Below the pieces are notes generated by a model that saw nothing but the letters and a program-made list of their open reading frames with translations, made no database searches and had not been told where the DNA came from. From positions 1-64,000 of the forward strand of contig NW_020290017.1 in the NCBI RefSeq assembly GCF_003144195.1: 64,000 nucleotides of DNA, in the 5' to 3' direction. Below are positions 22,908-34,645 of the stretch, piece by piece (position 1 is the first letter of the stretch; each line of letters begins with the position of its first letter). Source of the stretch: Ceraceosorus guamensis. Taxonomy: Eukaryota; Basidiomycota; Exobasidiomycetes; Ceraceosorales; Ceraceosoraceae. A program made the position numbers and the translations under genes.

Positions 22908-24000
22908 AGGAGCATCTCCCCCAGGCTGTGCACGATACAATAGCTATACAGGGTAGAGTAGAGTCCCCCACGCCTATTCAAGGTCCATCAAATTCAGCCA
23001 TTGCGCGGTCTCATCTCAGTCGGTCTCGCCGTTTGGCGTCACGCGGTCATCGATATATATACATTTACGTGGCGAGAGATTCAGAGTCAGAGTGAATCAA
23101 CGCTCAAGCATAGATTAGAAGAGGGATGGATTAGACTCATCAAGACACTGGCTCACTACTACGTACTATACTCTCGACTGTGATGGAAATCGAGGGCGCA
23201 CCACCTCAGACAACGTCTACATACTGATTCAAGATTGAGGGCGCCTCTGGTAGGGTCACTCGCCCAGTCTTGAGCGCGAGCAGTCCATCCAAGATCGTGA
23301 ATCAAAGTCACGAGCAATTCTCTAACTCGTTGAATTCTGATTAGGTCACAACGATCAAGTTTCGACGAGTTCTATACCTGCTTAGAGAAAGAAAGCAGAT
23401 CATTAGCTGCTGAAGGTCAAAGCATTTGCGAGTCGCGGCGGCCGGGACGATTTTGCATCACCCGTGGCCTGCCAGCAGCAGCAGCTGTGAACCACACGTT
23501 CGCGTTGCGTGCGTACAATTCCGCAGGCGCGCAAGCCCCAATCGACTTCTGTGGCGCCGTCAAGGCCCATCGCTTCGCGGTGCACTCAAGATCGAGTCAC
23601 CACAATGCTCTCTGTTCAGCTCAACTCGACCCGCGCCTTACATGGCGTCCCTACCGGTCCACGGCATCCATCAGCATGCTATGAAAGCGCCTCACCGACA
23701 GATGCAGGTTGCACCAGCGGATCAAGTGAAGCGCAGCAGGTGCGCATTCCATCACGGCCGCGATCGGCAGTGCCGTACAGGCGGCCCTCGCAATTCAGCA
23801 CCTGGGTAGAAGTACCTCATTGCTTGCTTGCATCGGCAGGCATCGATAGCCGGTAAGTTGATCAGGTTCAGCTTGCAGTCATGTCGGGAAAGCATGCATG
23901 GGGCTGTCGTAGCGTGATCACGCGCTTGAGCAGGCACTGATCCGAGCGTTTCGCGCCTGCTCCGCGCCTATCTGCTCATAGCCATTCGTCCAGAGGAGCC

Positions 24001-26900
24001 ATGACGCCGCCTACCTGTGACGTTGAACGTCCATCACAAAGTCAAGGTCGCAGGCACTGTTTGCCAACAGAGCAAGGGCTAGACTATCGCTCGTCGCCAT
24101 CACTGCACGCGGACGAGTCTAGCAGCTCCGCCTACAAGCGTAAACGTAGCAATTCTTCAGCTCAAATCGAGAAATCCGGTCAGACCAGGGCTTCTGGTAG
24201 CAATACGACACCAATCAGGCCAAGGCGAGGTACCAAGGAGCGCGGGGACGCGAAGATGCAAGAGGGTGCTGACGACCTTCAGAAACGATTGTCGAGCCCG
24301 TCTTTGAAAGATTATGCCCTTGCTGCTTCCGAGCTTCCTCAATCTAAAAGACCACGCTCTGAAACACACACGGCTGCTCATCGCCGATCCGAATCACTCG
24401 ACAGCTACGTGGACAAGTATCTTGCAAGCACGGAAGGGAGCGGCGAGGAGAGGCAAGACTCCGCGCCGACAGTTCCTGCCATCACCACGTCTAGCTCGGC
24501 GTGCAACGATTTGGGCACCTTGCATAGCGGCCAGATCGATCCCAATGCGTCCGCCAACTCGTCGCCTTTGAAGGCTCTGATCGTCCTGCTGAAGGCGAGC
24601 TGGCAAGCAAAGTCCGCCGTTGCTGCCCCCGCCTCTCACACTGTAGAAGGTAAAAAGGCTACCGATGAGCGCTGGACAACAGTCTTATCGTCGACCTATC
24701 GAAGAGTCTTGACGTGGACATCACATGGACCAGCCGACCGTCGCAAGCTTGCACTCGAAGGAGCGCTCTCTGTGGCTGGTCCGCACATCATTCGCGAAGA
24801 CGAGCAAGCCACTCTGGACGCGCTCTGGGATCTCTGCGATCACGACGACGAGAAGGTGAGGCCTCCGTCAGACCTTAAGTAGCATTACTAGACTGATTGG
24901 GCATCCACGTCCGTAAAGATTCGAGTGATCGGCTACGCGCTAGCTTCGCAGGTCTCACGAAAGTTCCCACGGTTTGCTGCTAGCTCGGTAGACATCCTCA
25001 TTCAGTGCCTCACCGTCCCTGGATGCTCCAAAGAAGAGATTGCTTCCATTCATCATGGTATTGAACAGCACATGCGAGAATGGCCTCAGAGCACCTCAAA
25101 AGTGTTGCTGCAGAATATCGTCGAGAAGGAAGAGTGGTGGACGCACCTCCTCACCGCTATCGAGACAATCATTCAAGGCTCATGGAGAGTCCATACAGAA
25201 GCTGCGCTGCTCAATGCGATTCGCGCCGAGTGGGTGCCATTGAGCTCCAACGTTGTACTCTTCAAGCGCATCGCCGCGCTGCTGGCTCAATTTGAGTTTG
25301 CTCGAGCGGCCGACGAAGCGGCTGAAGCTTCGAGGACGGCAATTGTGCGATGGTTCAGTGAAATCCTCAGGGACGCTTTGGATGCTCATCTGTCGAGCAA
25401 CGAGGTCGAAGAAGGCGAGGCAACCGAATTAACTTCAAGCTCAAAGGAATGTGCAACGCAAGTTGCACGGACCAGTACCTCCACTCACTTGCGGGTGGAC
25501 GGCAAGAGCAATGGCATTATCAATGTAGATGCAAGCAGCCCATTCGAAGGGTTCCTCATGCTTATAAAGAGGCAGAAGACTGGATCGCTCTGGCAATTGT
25601 TGAGCGCGGTGCTCCCTGCCGATTCAGATGCCGCGGTGCTTCCGCTAGATCTTCTAGATGACTATGCTCTGCGCGAAATCCTGCGCGCTGTAGCACGTCA
25701 GCTGATAGACGGACGAGCAGACCCTATGATCAGAGGTCAGAGTCAAAATTTGCAGAAGTGGGTGTCCCTTGCTTTCACCGTGAGTACGGCCGTGAAGTAA
25801 TCAAGCCTGAATTCGGCGCAAGGCTCACTTCAGAAGATCTGTTTCCGCAGCGGCTGTGCCCCCTGGACTTAAAGGGGCGGCCATCAGGGCCCCTTACACT
25901 TGTTGTGTACGAGGCGTTAATACTCACCATGACCGTGACACATCCAGTGGTGAGTCAAGCTTCGCAAATGCAATAGGCTGCAGGACCGACGACTCTGACA
26001 TGGCCGCCACAGGAGGCTTCGTCTTCGGAAGTGTTGGTCGGCACTGTCGACGCTCGCAGTCGTCTTCAAGCGTTGTACAGACGTAGCCAAGCCAAACTCT
26101 CTGACCACGCACTGATGTACCCTGTCTCGGGAAGCGTGCACACCCGAATGCCCTCTCAAAACCCAGCGGCTTTCGTCCTGGCTGCTTGCAAAGTACGTCA
26201 TGCTCTGGTGGCCCATCGTTCATGCTCGATTCCACTGATACCACATGATCGCTCGCATTTCCAGGAGTATCTCAAACCAGCACGTAATCGACGCGTTCCC
26301 ACCTTTTGGCCTACCTGGATAAGGTCTAGGCCCTGGCCTGCCACTGCCACGCCCCAATCCGCACAATTCTCTACTTCTGCTACTCATCTGAGGCCGCCGG
26401 CGCAAAGTACCGTAAGCCGCGGAGTTGGAGCCTCACACCGACATGCATCTAGAAGCCTGTCGCCGCTGCCGCGCTGGAGTGTAGACCGCGACGAGCAGCA
26501 CTACAAGTTCAGAGATGTCTTGCGCTCGGCTGACCGCGAGCGATCTCAGCGCCACAGCTCGAGCGGTGCTAGTCGACACGACGTCACGAGAATGGTGACG
26601 CCAAGTCCGACAACTCCAAGTGCATCGACAATCCCAAGACAGCCTCGACGAATGTCTACTCCTCGAAGAGGCTCGACAGAAGTCGGTAGTCCCGTATCGC
26701 CTTGGACAGCATCGTCCTACGACCCACCAGATGGCACGTCGGCGTTGGGCAACGCTTTCTCTCGCGCAGCACTAGATAGACAGATGCAGACCCCGCGTCT
26801 GCTACGACGCAAGCCTACCCCAGAGTCTCGTTCGACCGACTCTTACGCGGACGGGTCGCAAGAAGAAATCCGAGTTCGTGGATGCGCTGGATGGCGCTGA
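24001..26900 (+). CDS. API5-like HEAT-repeat protein, 876 aa
   Basis: Five exons: 24001-24855, 24919-25779, 25851-25949, 26013-26192 and 26265-26900. The first 190 residues are Ser-rich with a KRKR-type nuclear signal (YKRKRSNSS). Residues about 195-400 contain helical repeats resembling apoptosis-inhibitor-5 proteins: RRKLALEGALSVAGPHIIRE, then TLDALWDLCDHDDEKIRVIG, and YALASQVSRKFPRFA follow the API5 order of 'alternate helix, DLCEDED, IR, KxFP'. The middle part is helical (SVDILIQCLTVPGC, WWTHLLTAIETIIQ, VLFKRIAALLAQFEFARAAD). The C-terminal 250 residues are disordered and rich in Ser, Pro, Arg and Thr. Exon 3 (99 nt) was recognised by its flanking splice sites and preserved phase. The API5 assignment is by motif likeness and is moderate; a generic HEAT/ARM nuclear protein is the alternative. 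It ends 83 bp from a convergent methyltransferase gene. Confidence 0.72.
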
Positions 26901-26983
26901 TGAAGGTTCATTGGCCAGCATCACACGCTTTGAACGACCACACGAAGTCCCACCGCAATGCATGACAATTCCCGCGACTTTGC

Positions 26984-27784
26984 TCATTTCCGCCTCCAGA
27001 TCATGATTTCTTCCTTGCCGTTTCGTTCTGGAGCGCTCTTACTCGGCGGCGCGTGGTGCTCGAGCTCGAAAGCTTTCGAAAGTAATGCTTTGTGCTGATC
27101 CGACGAGACGTTGTACTATTCGCAAAGGAGAGAAATGATCCGGATTCGAATGAGCGGCATCATGGAATGCAAATTGGTGTCACAGCCTCTGCTCACCGGC
27201 GGCCCGGCGTCACTCAAGGGCCCGATAGGATACACCAGGCAGAGCAACTTTCCCCCTGGCTTGATAAGTCGAGCATAGGTGTCTGCCCACTTCTGGTGCA
27301 GCGTGCTAGGCAGGGCGCAAAAGAAAGTGTAGTCGTATGCAAGATCAAAAGCTTTGATTGTGCCATCGTTCTCCTCTTCTGAGTCGGCTTGCGTGGGCTC
27401 AAGACTGAACCAGTCTGCTGCCCTTACGGACATTTGACTCGAGGCTGGAGTTGATGACTGGCTATCCAGCCATTGCTGAGCCGCTTCGACTGCCTTTGGA
27501 CTGATATCCACGCCGACGGTGTGCAAGCCTCTGGATGCCAAGAGGGCCACGTCGTAGCCTCTGCCCATTCCAGGCACGACAGCTCGGCCAGAAGTGGGGA
27601 GCAGCTCAGACGTCTTTGCCTCCGAAAGCGTAGAGACCAGCGCTGCTTGAGCTTGACCCTTGTCCCACGGCGTCAAGCCGGCTTGCCATGCTGAATCCCA
27701 CTTGCCGGAATCGTGAGCACCTGCTAGCATCTCTCGTAGCTTCTCCACACCTGGCGGCAAGCCCGAAGCGTTGGCGGTCGACAT
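26984..27784 (-). CDS. Thiol methyltransferase, TPMT superfamily, 239 aa
   Basis: Two exons: 27784-27197 and 27115-26984, separated by an 81-nt intron. The product is a class I SAM-dependent methyltransferase of the thiopurine/thiol/halide methyltransferase group. The N-terminal motif WDSAWQAGLTPWDKG is diagnostic, followed by the SAM motif VPGMGRGYDVALLASRG, GVDISPKAVEAAQQWL, DLAYDYTFFCALPSTLHQKW and KPGGKLLCLVYPIG. The second exon supplies GPPYNVSSDQHKALLSKAFE and the C-terminal EEIMIWRRK, both expected. The family methylates thiols, sulfide or halide ions; the substrate here is not knowable from sequence. An in-frame upstream ATG (about 27979) would add an Arg-rich leader that could be mitochondrial, but MSTANASG at 27784 fits fungal relatives better. 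The gene converges on the API5-like gene and diverges from SFI1. Confidence 0.9.
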
Positions 27785-28339
27785 GGTGCGATCAGCAGTA
27801 GTACGAATGGTAGGTGAATCGCGGCGACTGCGCTGTGATGCGCCCCCTGGACCTGTGTATGATGCTTGACAAAGGGGTGGAGACACATCCCTCTCGAGTG
27901 TAGAACAGCACCTCTTAGCCAAATTCAAGATTGTCAGCGTGCGGGAGCGAGACTTGCACCTCCACTCAAAACTCATCAGACTCGTCTTGGATCGGGCGAT
28001 TCTTATCACGTGGTCGCCGTTCGGGAACGGGAAGAGAGGGAGACACGGGAGAGGTTCACGAAAGGGCGCCCGCGCGCGAGACGCGCGTGGACGCGAAGGG
28101 CAGCCAGTCCCTCAACAGCTGACGATGCATACGCTCTCGAAGTCAAGTGTTGTTCTGCCCGCGGTGGCCATTACTGAACCACAATGCCTACAGTCCACCA
28201 TGGTCACCGACCCGACGAATCAACAGTCAAAAGTGGATGACTTCACATCGAGCCTCGTCAGCGTCAGCGTGTCGGACGACGGCATGATAGCAAGATGTCA
28301 CACTGACGCTCGAGTCGCGACAGTGTAGGCCACCTCGAG
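27785..28339. promoter_or_regulatory. Divergent promoter region, methyltransferase and SFI1
   Basis: A 555-bp interval between two divergent start codons. It must hold both promoters. No individual element stands out. Confidence 0.4.
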
Positions 28340-31300
28340 ATGGCTCTGCCTTCAGACGCGTCTCGTCCAGCAGGATTGCGACGGGATGTGCACGACACTC
28401 GCACGCCCCTCTTGGCCCATCGTGTAGCACAGCTCAACTCTTCCTTGCTATCTGTCCGCGCCAATGCATCCTCCATCTCTTCTGCCTCCTCATCCTCTCG
28501 ACAGCCCCTCTCGGCCACCTTTGGCACGCTCAGCACCGCCGACATCGCCTTTTTTGATGCGGTCATCACCCACCTGCACAGCGGCGGAGCGTCCGATTTT
28601 GCCTCTCTAAAGAAGGCCTACAATGCCGTCAGAGCTCTCCCAGTGCCAAGCCCTTGCAATGAGGAGAAGGACGCATTCTTGTGGGACAAGACGCTTTGTC
28701 TGCTCCAAGTGAGAGGTCGCGACTGGTCCAGTAGGTGGGATGCTGTGCGCATGGCGCTTGGACTGGAACCTCGCTCGACGAGCAGCGGTGAGGATGCGAC
28801 GCTGAGGTCAGAGGACGCAAGCGAGAGCAGCGAGGAAGACGTCACGACGGGAGGAAGTGCTGATGAACTGGAGCGCTGGAGACTTCAAGCTGCTCATACC
28901 AACATCCACAGAAATCCTGGCCATAGGCACGCAGTGCGACTCCCAGACGCTCTGCAGCAACAAAGCCAGCCATCGAAGCTACAGTCTTTAGCTGCGCAGG
29001 CGCGAACGCTTTCTCGGCAAGCGGGTCGATTTCAGGATGGCGATGATGGTAACAGACCGCACGGGCAGGATAAGGGAGCTTATGTGGACACTGCTAGCGA
29101 TTCTTCCACACTAGCACCTTCAGCGACGTATGCCATGTCGGAACGTCAAAAGGCTATTGCTGCTCAGCAATCAGTGCCCCACAAGCTTCGCCAATATTCC
29201 GGCACACCGCCAAATGGCTCCGAGTCGGACTCCCCAGACCTGCAACGGCCCACTCGTGCGATGCAACCCAGCAAGGAAGGTCTCACTGGCGTCAAACCGT
29301 TGAGCCGACCGCACCCCCAACCATCGGACACCGATCGATCGACTTCTTGTGGGCCTGAGGCGAGGCGCGATACATCTGCGCGCACATCAGCCCAGAACGA
29401 AGTGCAAAGACGCTTCGCTGCGGTGATCGCCCGGTCTCGCGAGGAGCGGGCAGCTCTTGCAGCAGCTGAAGCGGAGCGAGTAGCTTTGGCGGAGGAGCTA
29501 AGTCACGCGCCAGCAACACGCTTGGCTGAAGAGCATGATCGACGAAAGATCCTGCGGCCTGCGCTCGGCTGGTGGAGGCAGCGCTATCAGCGATTAGAGG
29601 CCAACGCAGGCCGCGTAGATCGAGCTCATGATCAAATCATCTTGTCCAAAGCGCTGAGGTGTTGGGTAAAGCGTCGCCAGGCCAAAGAGCAGGCCTTGAA
29701 CGCCGCGGGCGGCGTGGACAAGGTGAGATGCCTTCTAGGCGCTTGGAGAGTATGGAGGAAAACGTGTGCGCTTCGTAAGGAGCATCGCAAGGAGGCCCGC
29801 GTTGCCGAGCTCAAATCTGCCTGGGACGCAGTCACGTCAGAACGCGACCACAGGGCGAAGTGGAGAGCATGGGAGGTGAGTCTTGCGTGTGTGCTTTGCA
29901 GCAGGACGCAACATTCTAATCAACGTGATCACACGCAGGAGTGGCGCTCGCGCTTCCTGCATCGCTTTGCTGGAAGACTGCGAGAGGAGCACTTAGTCCG
30001 CGGAGCATATTCAATGTGGAACCTCGCCCTTGCGCGATCACGCCGCTTGAAGTCTGTCGAGAACGAGATGGCCCAGACGATGATGCGCAATCGGCTTGCG
30101 GACTCCTTTGACTCGTGGCAGAAGCGCTTGGCTTTGAGGCGAGCAGAGGCCGAAGCATCGCAAAGGTTAGATGACCGCTTGGTCCGGAGCGCATTTGAGG
30201 CATGGCGCAAACAGGGGTGAGTGGTCGTTCACAAAGTCTGAGAGGTCGTCAGCGCTTCAAGAGTCTCACTCCTGTTTTATCTGATCTCACGACAGTGAAT
30301 TGAATGTTTTGGCAACCAATTACCTCGCGCTGCGAGTCAAAAGAGGCGCTTTCAAAGCTTGGCAGACAGCGACGAGCGAGCGCGCAGATCGGGCGCGCAG
30401 AGAGTCGCTCGCCGATCGCTGGCGAGTCAGACGGAAAAAGCGTCAGGCTATTAGCCGCTGGCAAAACAAGTATCAAAAGCTTGCGGACATGCAGGATACC
30501 GCCTCTAGTCTTCTTGTCATACGAGAAGAGCGCCTGCAACATCGCGTGTTGACGCAGTGGATGCTGGAAGAGCGCCTCGTCCTTGTGTGCAGGGTCCGCA
30601 GTTCTAGGACAGTTGCTGCCGCTTTCAAAGCTTGGAAGGATCGGAAGTCGCATTTTGCGGCGTTGCTCGAACCGAAAGCAGAGCAGGTCCAGGCTCGCTC
30701 GCGGCGCGCAACCACGACCAACGTGTGGTCGAAATGGCGGCGAAGGCATAGTCTTCATGAAGCTGATGCTGCCGAGGCTGACGCGTTTTTCGCCAAGCGC
30801 CTGTTGTCCAAAAGCCTGGCACAGTGGAGCTCTTTGCTGGAATCGCAGCGTCAGATGCAGCGCAGAGCCGCTAAGGTCGCCGAGTTTGTCGCTTTGCGAA
30901 GATCGTGGCAGGAGTGGGCAGCTCTGCTGCGAGAAAGGAGATGCGCGGAGTTGCAGTCGCGGAGAGCCACCATAGGAGTCAGAGCCGCTTTCACCAGTGA
31001 GTGCGGTTCCCTTTGTGGTGCCCGTCTTCGATGTCGGAGCGCTGATGAAGGTTTCGGTACCTCATGTCCAGCCTGGCGCGCTTGCGCTGCGGAGCGCGCA
31101 AAAGAGCGCGTGGCAGTTGAGAAGGTCACTAATCGGCGGGACGACCGCATGCTACGACTGGCGCTGGGTCAGTGGATGAATCGAGTCATCGAACAGCGCA
31201 GTCAAGCGCTCCGAGCCTCAGAGAGATGGGACAGCATGATGCTGAGAGGCGCATGGTCACAGTGGGTTGCTGCATGCGTGCGCCACGAGGACCTAATCAA

Positions 31301-32862
31301 CCTCGGCCAGAGCTTTGCGGACGTCAAGAAAGAGGGTGAGTGTTGTGTTGAGCCGCATCGGCTTCGAGTGGCTCACTCCTTCATCGATACCCTCTTGCAG
31401 AGCGCACACGACGCATTTTGAGCAGTTGGCTGTCTCGAACGCGGATCAACCGGGGCCATCGTGTAGCTGCCGAGGCTTTCAAGGCAAAGCGAGACCGGCG
31501 CAAGATGGAGGAAGCATGGGTTTTGTGGACCGAAAAGCATTACGACATTAGCCTGCGGCCATTGGTGCGTCTAGACGCCGCTTGTTTGGCAAAAGTCCGC
31601 CTCTGACCTTGTCTTTTGTCTGGATGCAGGAGTATGAGGTGGCGATGAAGAGGCAAGAAGGCGCTGCCAATGCCGTTATGCGCAAGTGGCAGGCTCGCAC
31701 CCGCGTGCTGCCAGCTCTCAAACTCGATAGACAGAGGCTGCTTAGCCATTCGTGGGACAAGTGGAGCGACAATCTACCGGTGGCTGTGGCTCGTCGACAG
31801 GCGATCGATCGAGATAGGAATCAAATGCTGGGCAAAGCGTTCTTTCATTGGATCAGGGCAAGCAAAGCCAAGCGATCGATGCGTGCTGCGGCGTGAGTTG
31901 CGGTTTCGAATGAAGTGCGCGTCGGTAGTCGAGAGTCGCTCACCAAGTTCTGATCGTTCCACAGGCGCTTCGGGGGCCCTTCAGCCGTGCGCCTGCGTGC
32001 TGCAGCGCAACTCCGAAAAGTCAGCCCATTCGTGCACCGGCCGAGCTCCAGTCCTGGTGCTTCGCCAGTACCAACAGACTCGACCAAGGAGTGCAAGCCA
32101 GAAGTGAATGGAGCGCCAACGCCAAAAGCTCACAGACCTAACATCAAGCCAGCTCAGTTCAGTGAGAGCATCCTGTCTGCCACAGCCACACAATCGCCTA
32201 GCGCCCGGCGCGCACCAGAGGTCACTCTGGCGCAATTGGCAGCGTCACCTCTGAGGAGACTACGCTCGGCAAATGCAGTGATCGAAGGCGAAAGACGATC
32301 GTCTTTAGACCGCCCTACGGACACTCTCTCCAGGCTACGGCAACAGGCTGTAGCGGCACCATCCGGGGTGGCGACTCAAGTAAGGGGCCGCGCAAACACT
32401 CAAGCAGCTGGCGATCGGACGAGACCCGTTTCCCCGACGGCTCGACCACCACCAAGTCGCATGCCGACAGAAGCATCGAGTGCGCTTCGTCGTTGGGCGC
32501 ACGGAGTGGCTGCTTCAGCAGACGTAGGTGTACTCGGACAAGACACCATCGACTTTTCGGAAGCAGAAAGCGATGCAACGGAACGTCGTCCAATCGCGCA
32601 ATCCATCACGTCTCCATCCTCCACCTCTGCTCTCTTGGAGACCACGTCGGCACGAAGACAGGATGCAAGGCGACAGGCTTCGCCAGCGCCATCACGAGCT
32701 CAGTCCGCTATGGATCATCGGACTGCGGCAAGCCGAAGGGCGAATCGAAAAGCAGAAGCGGAACGAGAAGCACGCAAACAGGAAGATGTATTGCAGCTTC
32801 TGAGAGCAAGACGGAGACAGAGAGCGCTCCAGCCGGAAGGAGCAACGGATAATGAGGATTGA
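28340..32862 (+). CDS. SFI1: Sfi1-type spindle-pole/centrin-binding repeat protein, 1367 aa
   Basis: Seven exons: 28340-29875, 29939-30216, 30296-30996, 31072-31335, 31401-31564, 31630-31892 and 31965-32862. Sfi1 binds an array of centrins along a long helix and forms the half-bridge of the spindle pole body. The diagnostic feature is about 22 repeats of the form A-F/L-x-x-W-(K/R) spaced by roughly 25-40 residues between about residues 410 and 1060, for example ALRCWVKRR, AFEAWRKQG, AFKAWQTAT, AISRWQNKY, VLTQWMLEE, AFKAWKDRK, ALGQWMNRV, AWSQWVAAC and AFFHWIRAS. The first 380 residues carry a helical N-domain (DIAFFDAVITHLH, RDWSSRWDAVRMALGL), which is typical of fungal Sfi1, and a disordered linker. 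The last 300 residues are Ser/Arg/Pro-rich with likely kinase sites. Phases of all six introns agree. Confidence 0.92.
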
Positions 32863-33427
32863 GCACTGCGTCGTTGCCGCTTCGGCCTCGATCGCAAATG
32901 ACGCCCGATCAACTTGTATGACCAGCAGAAAATGTATTTGTAATCTTGCGAAGCATCTTCCGTCTGCCGTGTTCTGAATTGTTGCTTGAGGAATCCCCGC
33001 CAGCTGGGACCAGGTCAGCCTTTGAAAGCGCGATCTACCGAAATTAGGTACAGCGGCGTCCTAGCTGCTGACACGATTCGGGGAGGACGAGGTGCGCGCA
33101 GGAGAGCGCTCCTATTGCTTGTAATTGCCTTGGCAGTGTCTCATGTTGGGGCGCTCCCGTTTCAAAAACAAGTCAGCCTTCGCGAGGGATGTTCGACCAG
33201 CGAGCTCGGGGTCATTGGTTGATATGGGCATGGTCCGAATTAGCTTGGGCCAAGCATCGCGATGCAGGATGGTGTGTCACCTGATCAGCACTTGTGGGCT
33301 AATGAACATTGGCAGCAAGCCTGGCTCTGGTAGGATTGGTGTGGTGGCTATGAACGCACCACGTCGTCCGTGTGCCATAGATGAGCAGGACACGCAGAGC
33401 GAAGAGCATAGCAAGCTGGAGTCTAGA
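32863..33427. other. Intergenic between convergent SFI1 and a small membrane protein gene
   Basis: A 565-bp interval that should hold two 3' ends. No gene is supported. Confidence 0.5.
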
Positions 33428-33769
33428 TCAGGTTCGTCCGAGGTCGAAGGATACGCGAGGTAACAGATCCGCAAGCTTGAATGTTGCGGTTGAGTCTTTG
33501 AGCTGCGGCCAGTAGATGGCGACGAGGAAGCAAGCGGCGAGAAAGATGGCATCGAGGGTGAGCAGCAGGGAAGGGCTCCACCTAGTCTTTGCCTCGGGCC
33601 CAGACGCGGTCAAGCAGGTCAAGCCGCCTTTCTTTTCCGATGCACCGCTCGACGAAGATTTGGAATCGTTGCTTGCGAAAAGGCCAGGAATGGCCGGGTG
33701 ACCCACGGGTGGAGTGCCGGTGAAGCCCAAAGGACATTTGGGCGCGTTGTCGCTTGCGGATGATGACAT
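33428..33769 (-). CDS. Small single-pass membrane protein, 113 aa
   Basis: An intronless frame that I do not recognise. The chosen start is MSSSASDNAPKCPLGFTG; the frame is open further upstream, but that extension looks like 5' leader. The first 70 residues are Ser/Gly/Pro-rich, with an unusual CPLGFTGTPPVGHP motif and a second Cys (GGLTCLTAS). One hydrophobic segment (SLLLTLDAIFLAACFLVAIYW, about residues 68-88) is followed by a 22-residue amphipathic tail with FKLADLLPRVSF. It looks like a C-terminally anchored protein with a cytosolic head. No signal peptide. Real status is supported by composition and the clear membrane span rather than by a family match. Confidence 0.55.
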   Translation of the reverse strand: MSSSASDNAPKCPLGFTGTPPVGHPAIPGLFASNDSKSSSSGASEKKGGLTCLTASGPEAKTRWSPSLLLTLDAIFLAACFLVAIYWPQLKDSTATFKLADLLPRVSFDLGRT

Positions 33770-34454
33770 GATGCGATGGAGCTTGAATCTGTAAGAACGA
33801 TGGGCGAGGTGTCGAGAGGCGGGGGGGAAAAGGATTGCAGGCTTTGATGTTGGTTGAGCGCCGGTGCTGGGAGGGTGCGAGTGAGTGAAAAGTTGGAATA
33901 GGAGCTGCATGGGGACGATGAAGAGATGAGCGTGCGACTGCGGTCTTGGCAGCGCATCTACTGTGTGATACATCCATCGAACCTGTTGACTTACGCGTCG
34001 AGGTCCGCTGCGCGACTCATGACTGTGCGCACACAGCAGCTGCTCCACCTCTGCGCGCGCGCTTGCAAGAGGAAGGAAGCTCCAACCACAACTTTGCGCC
34101 GCGTGCAAATCTACACGCCCCGACCTGATTATTCTCGACTGTCTGACGGTCCGCTTGGACGGCCTCGCTGCTGACTCGCGCTATTCGCGATTGCGACAGT
34201 CACGAATCAGAGAGACACGTGAGTGGGAATTCGGTGGTTACAGTATTCACGTGATTGTGACTCTGATATGACTCATGACCGCATGCTGCTCGATCAACCC
34301 AGCAAGCAGCCTTGCCTCACTTCCTCCTCCCTTCGCATTGACCACCCGCACTTGCTCCCAAATCAGCGAGTAAGCGTGACGGACGCGATGCCAAAGGATC
34401 GCAGGGCAGCATGCAGCAGCCAAGGCGCAGAATGAGCGGATGCAACACATGCAC

Positions 34455-34482
34455 ACTCACGACTACTAGACTACTCGTGAGT
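34455..34482. repeat. 8-bp inverted repeat ACTCACGA/TCGTGAGT
   Basis: ACTCACGA (34455-34462) pairs perfectly with TCGTGAGT (34475-34482) around CTACTAGACTAC. It combines the CACG and ACTACTA words also present in the inverted repeats at 1454 and 8200. Confidence 0.65.
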
Positions 34483-34620
34483 CGTGACTGCGATGCCAAA
34501 GGGGTTCCTGCATGCAGCTAGCTCATGCGGCATATCTCGATTCTGAACCGCCGGCAGGCAAGAACAAGCTTTTCAGCTTCTTATTGAGACCGACGTCAAG
34601 GGCGGGCGGCGAAGCGCAGC

Positions 34621-34645
34621 GCAACGCAACGCAACGCAACGCAAC
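34621..34645. repeat. GCAAC pentanucleotide repeat, five units
   Basis: Five exact tandem GCAAC units in non-coding sequence. A short tandem repeat. Confidence 0.85.

Larger units (their letters stand above)
20827..24000. other. 3.2-kb region without a supported gene
   Basis: Reading frames here are short and unconvincing. Visible features are an imperfect 42-nt-period duplication at 21859-21922, a CTG-repeat tract at about 22881-22907, and a TATATATA stretch near 23054. The right end should contain the promoter of the gene starting at 24001. Confidence 0.45.

Noticed and set aside
25780-26012. Single 233-nt intron in the API5-like gene
   Set aside because: A 99-nt in-frame exon (25851-25949) with good splice sites and a hydrophobic helix-like product fits better, leaving two introns of normal length (71 and 63 nt).
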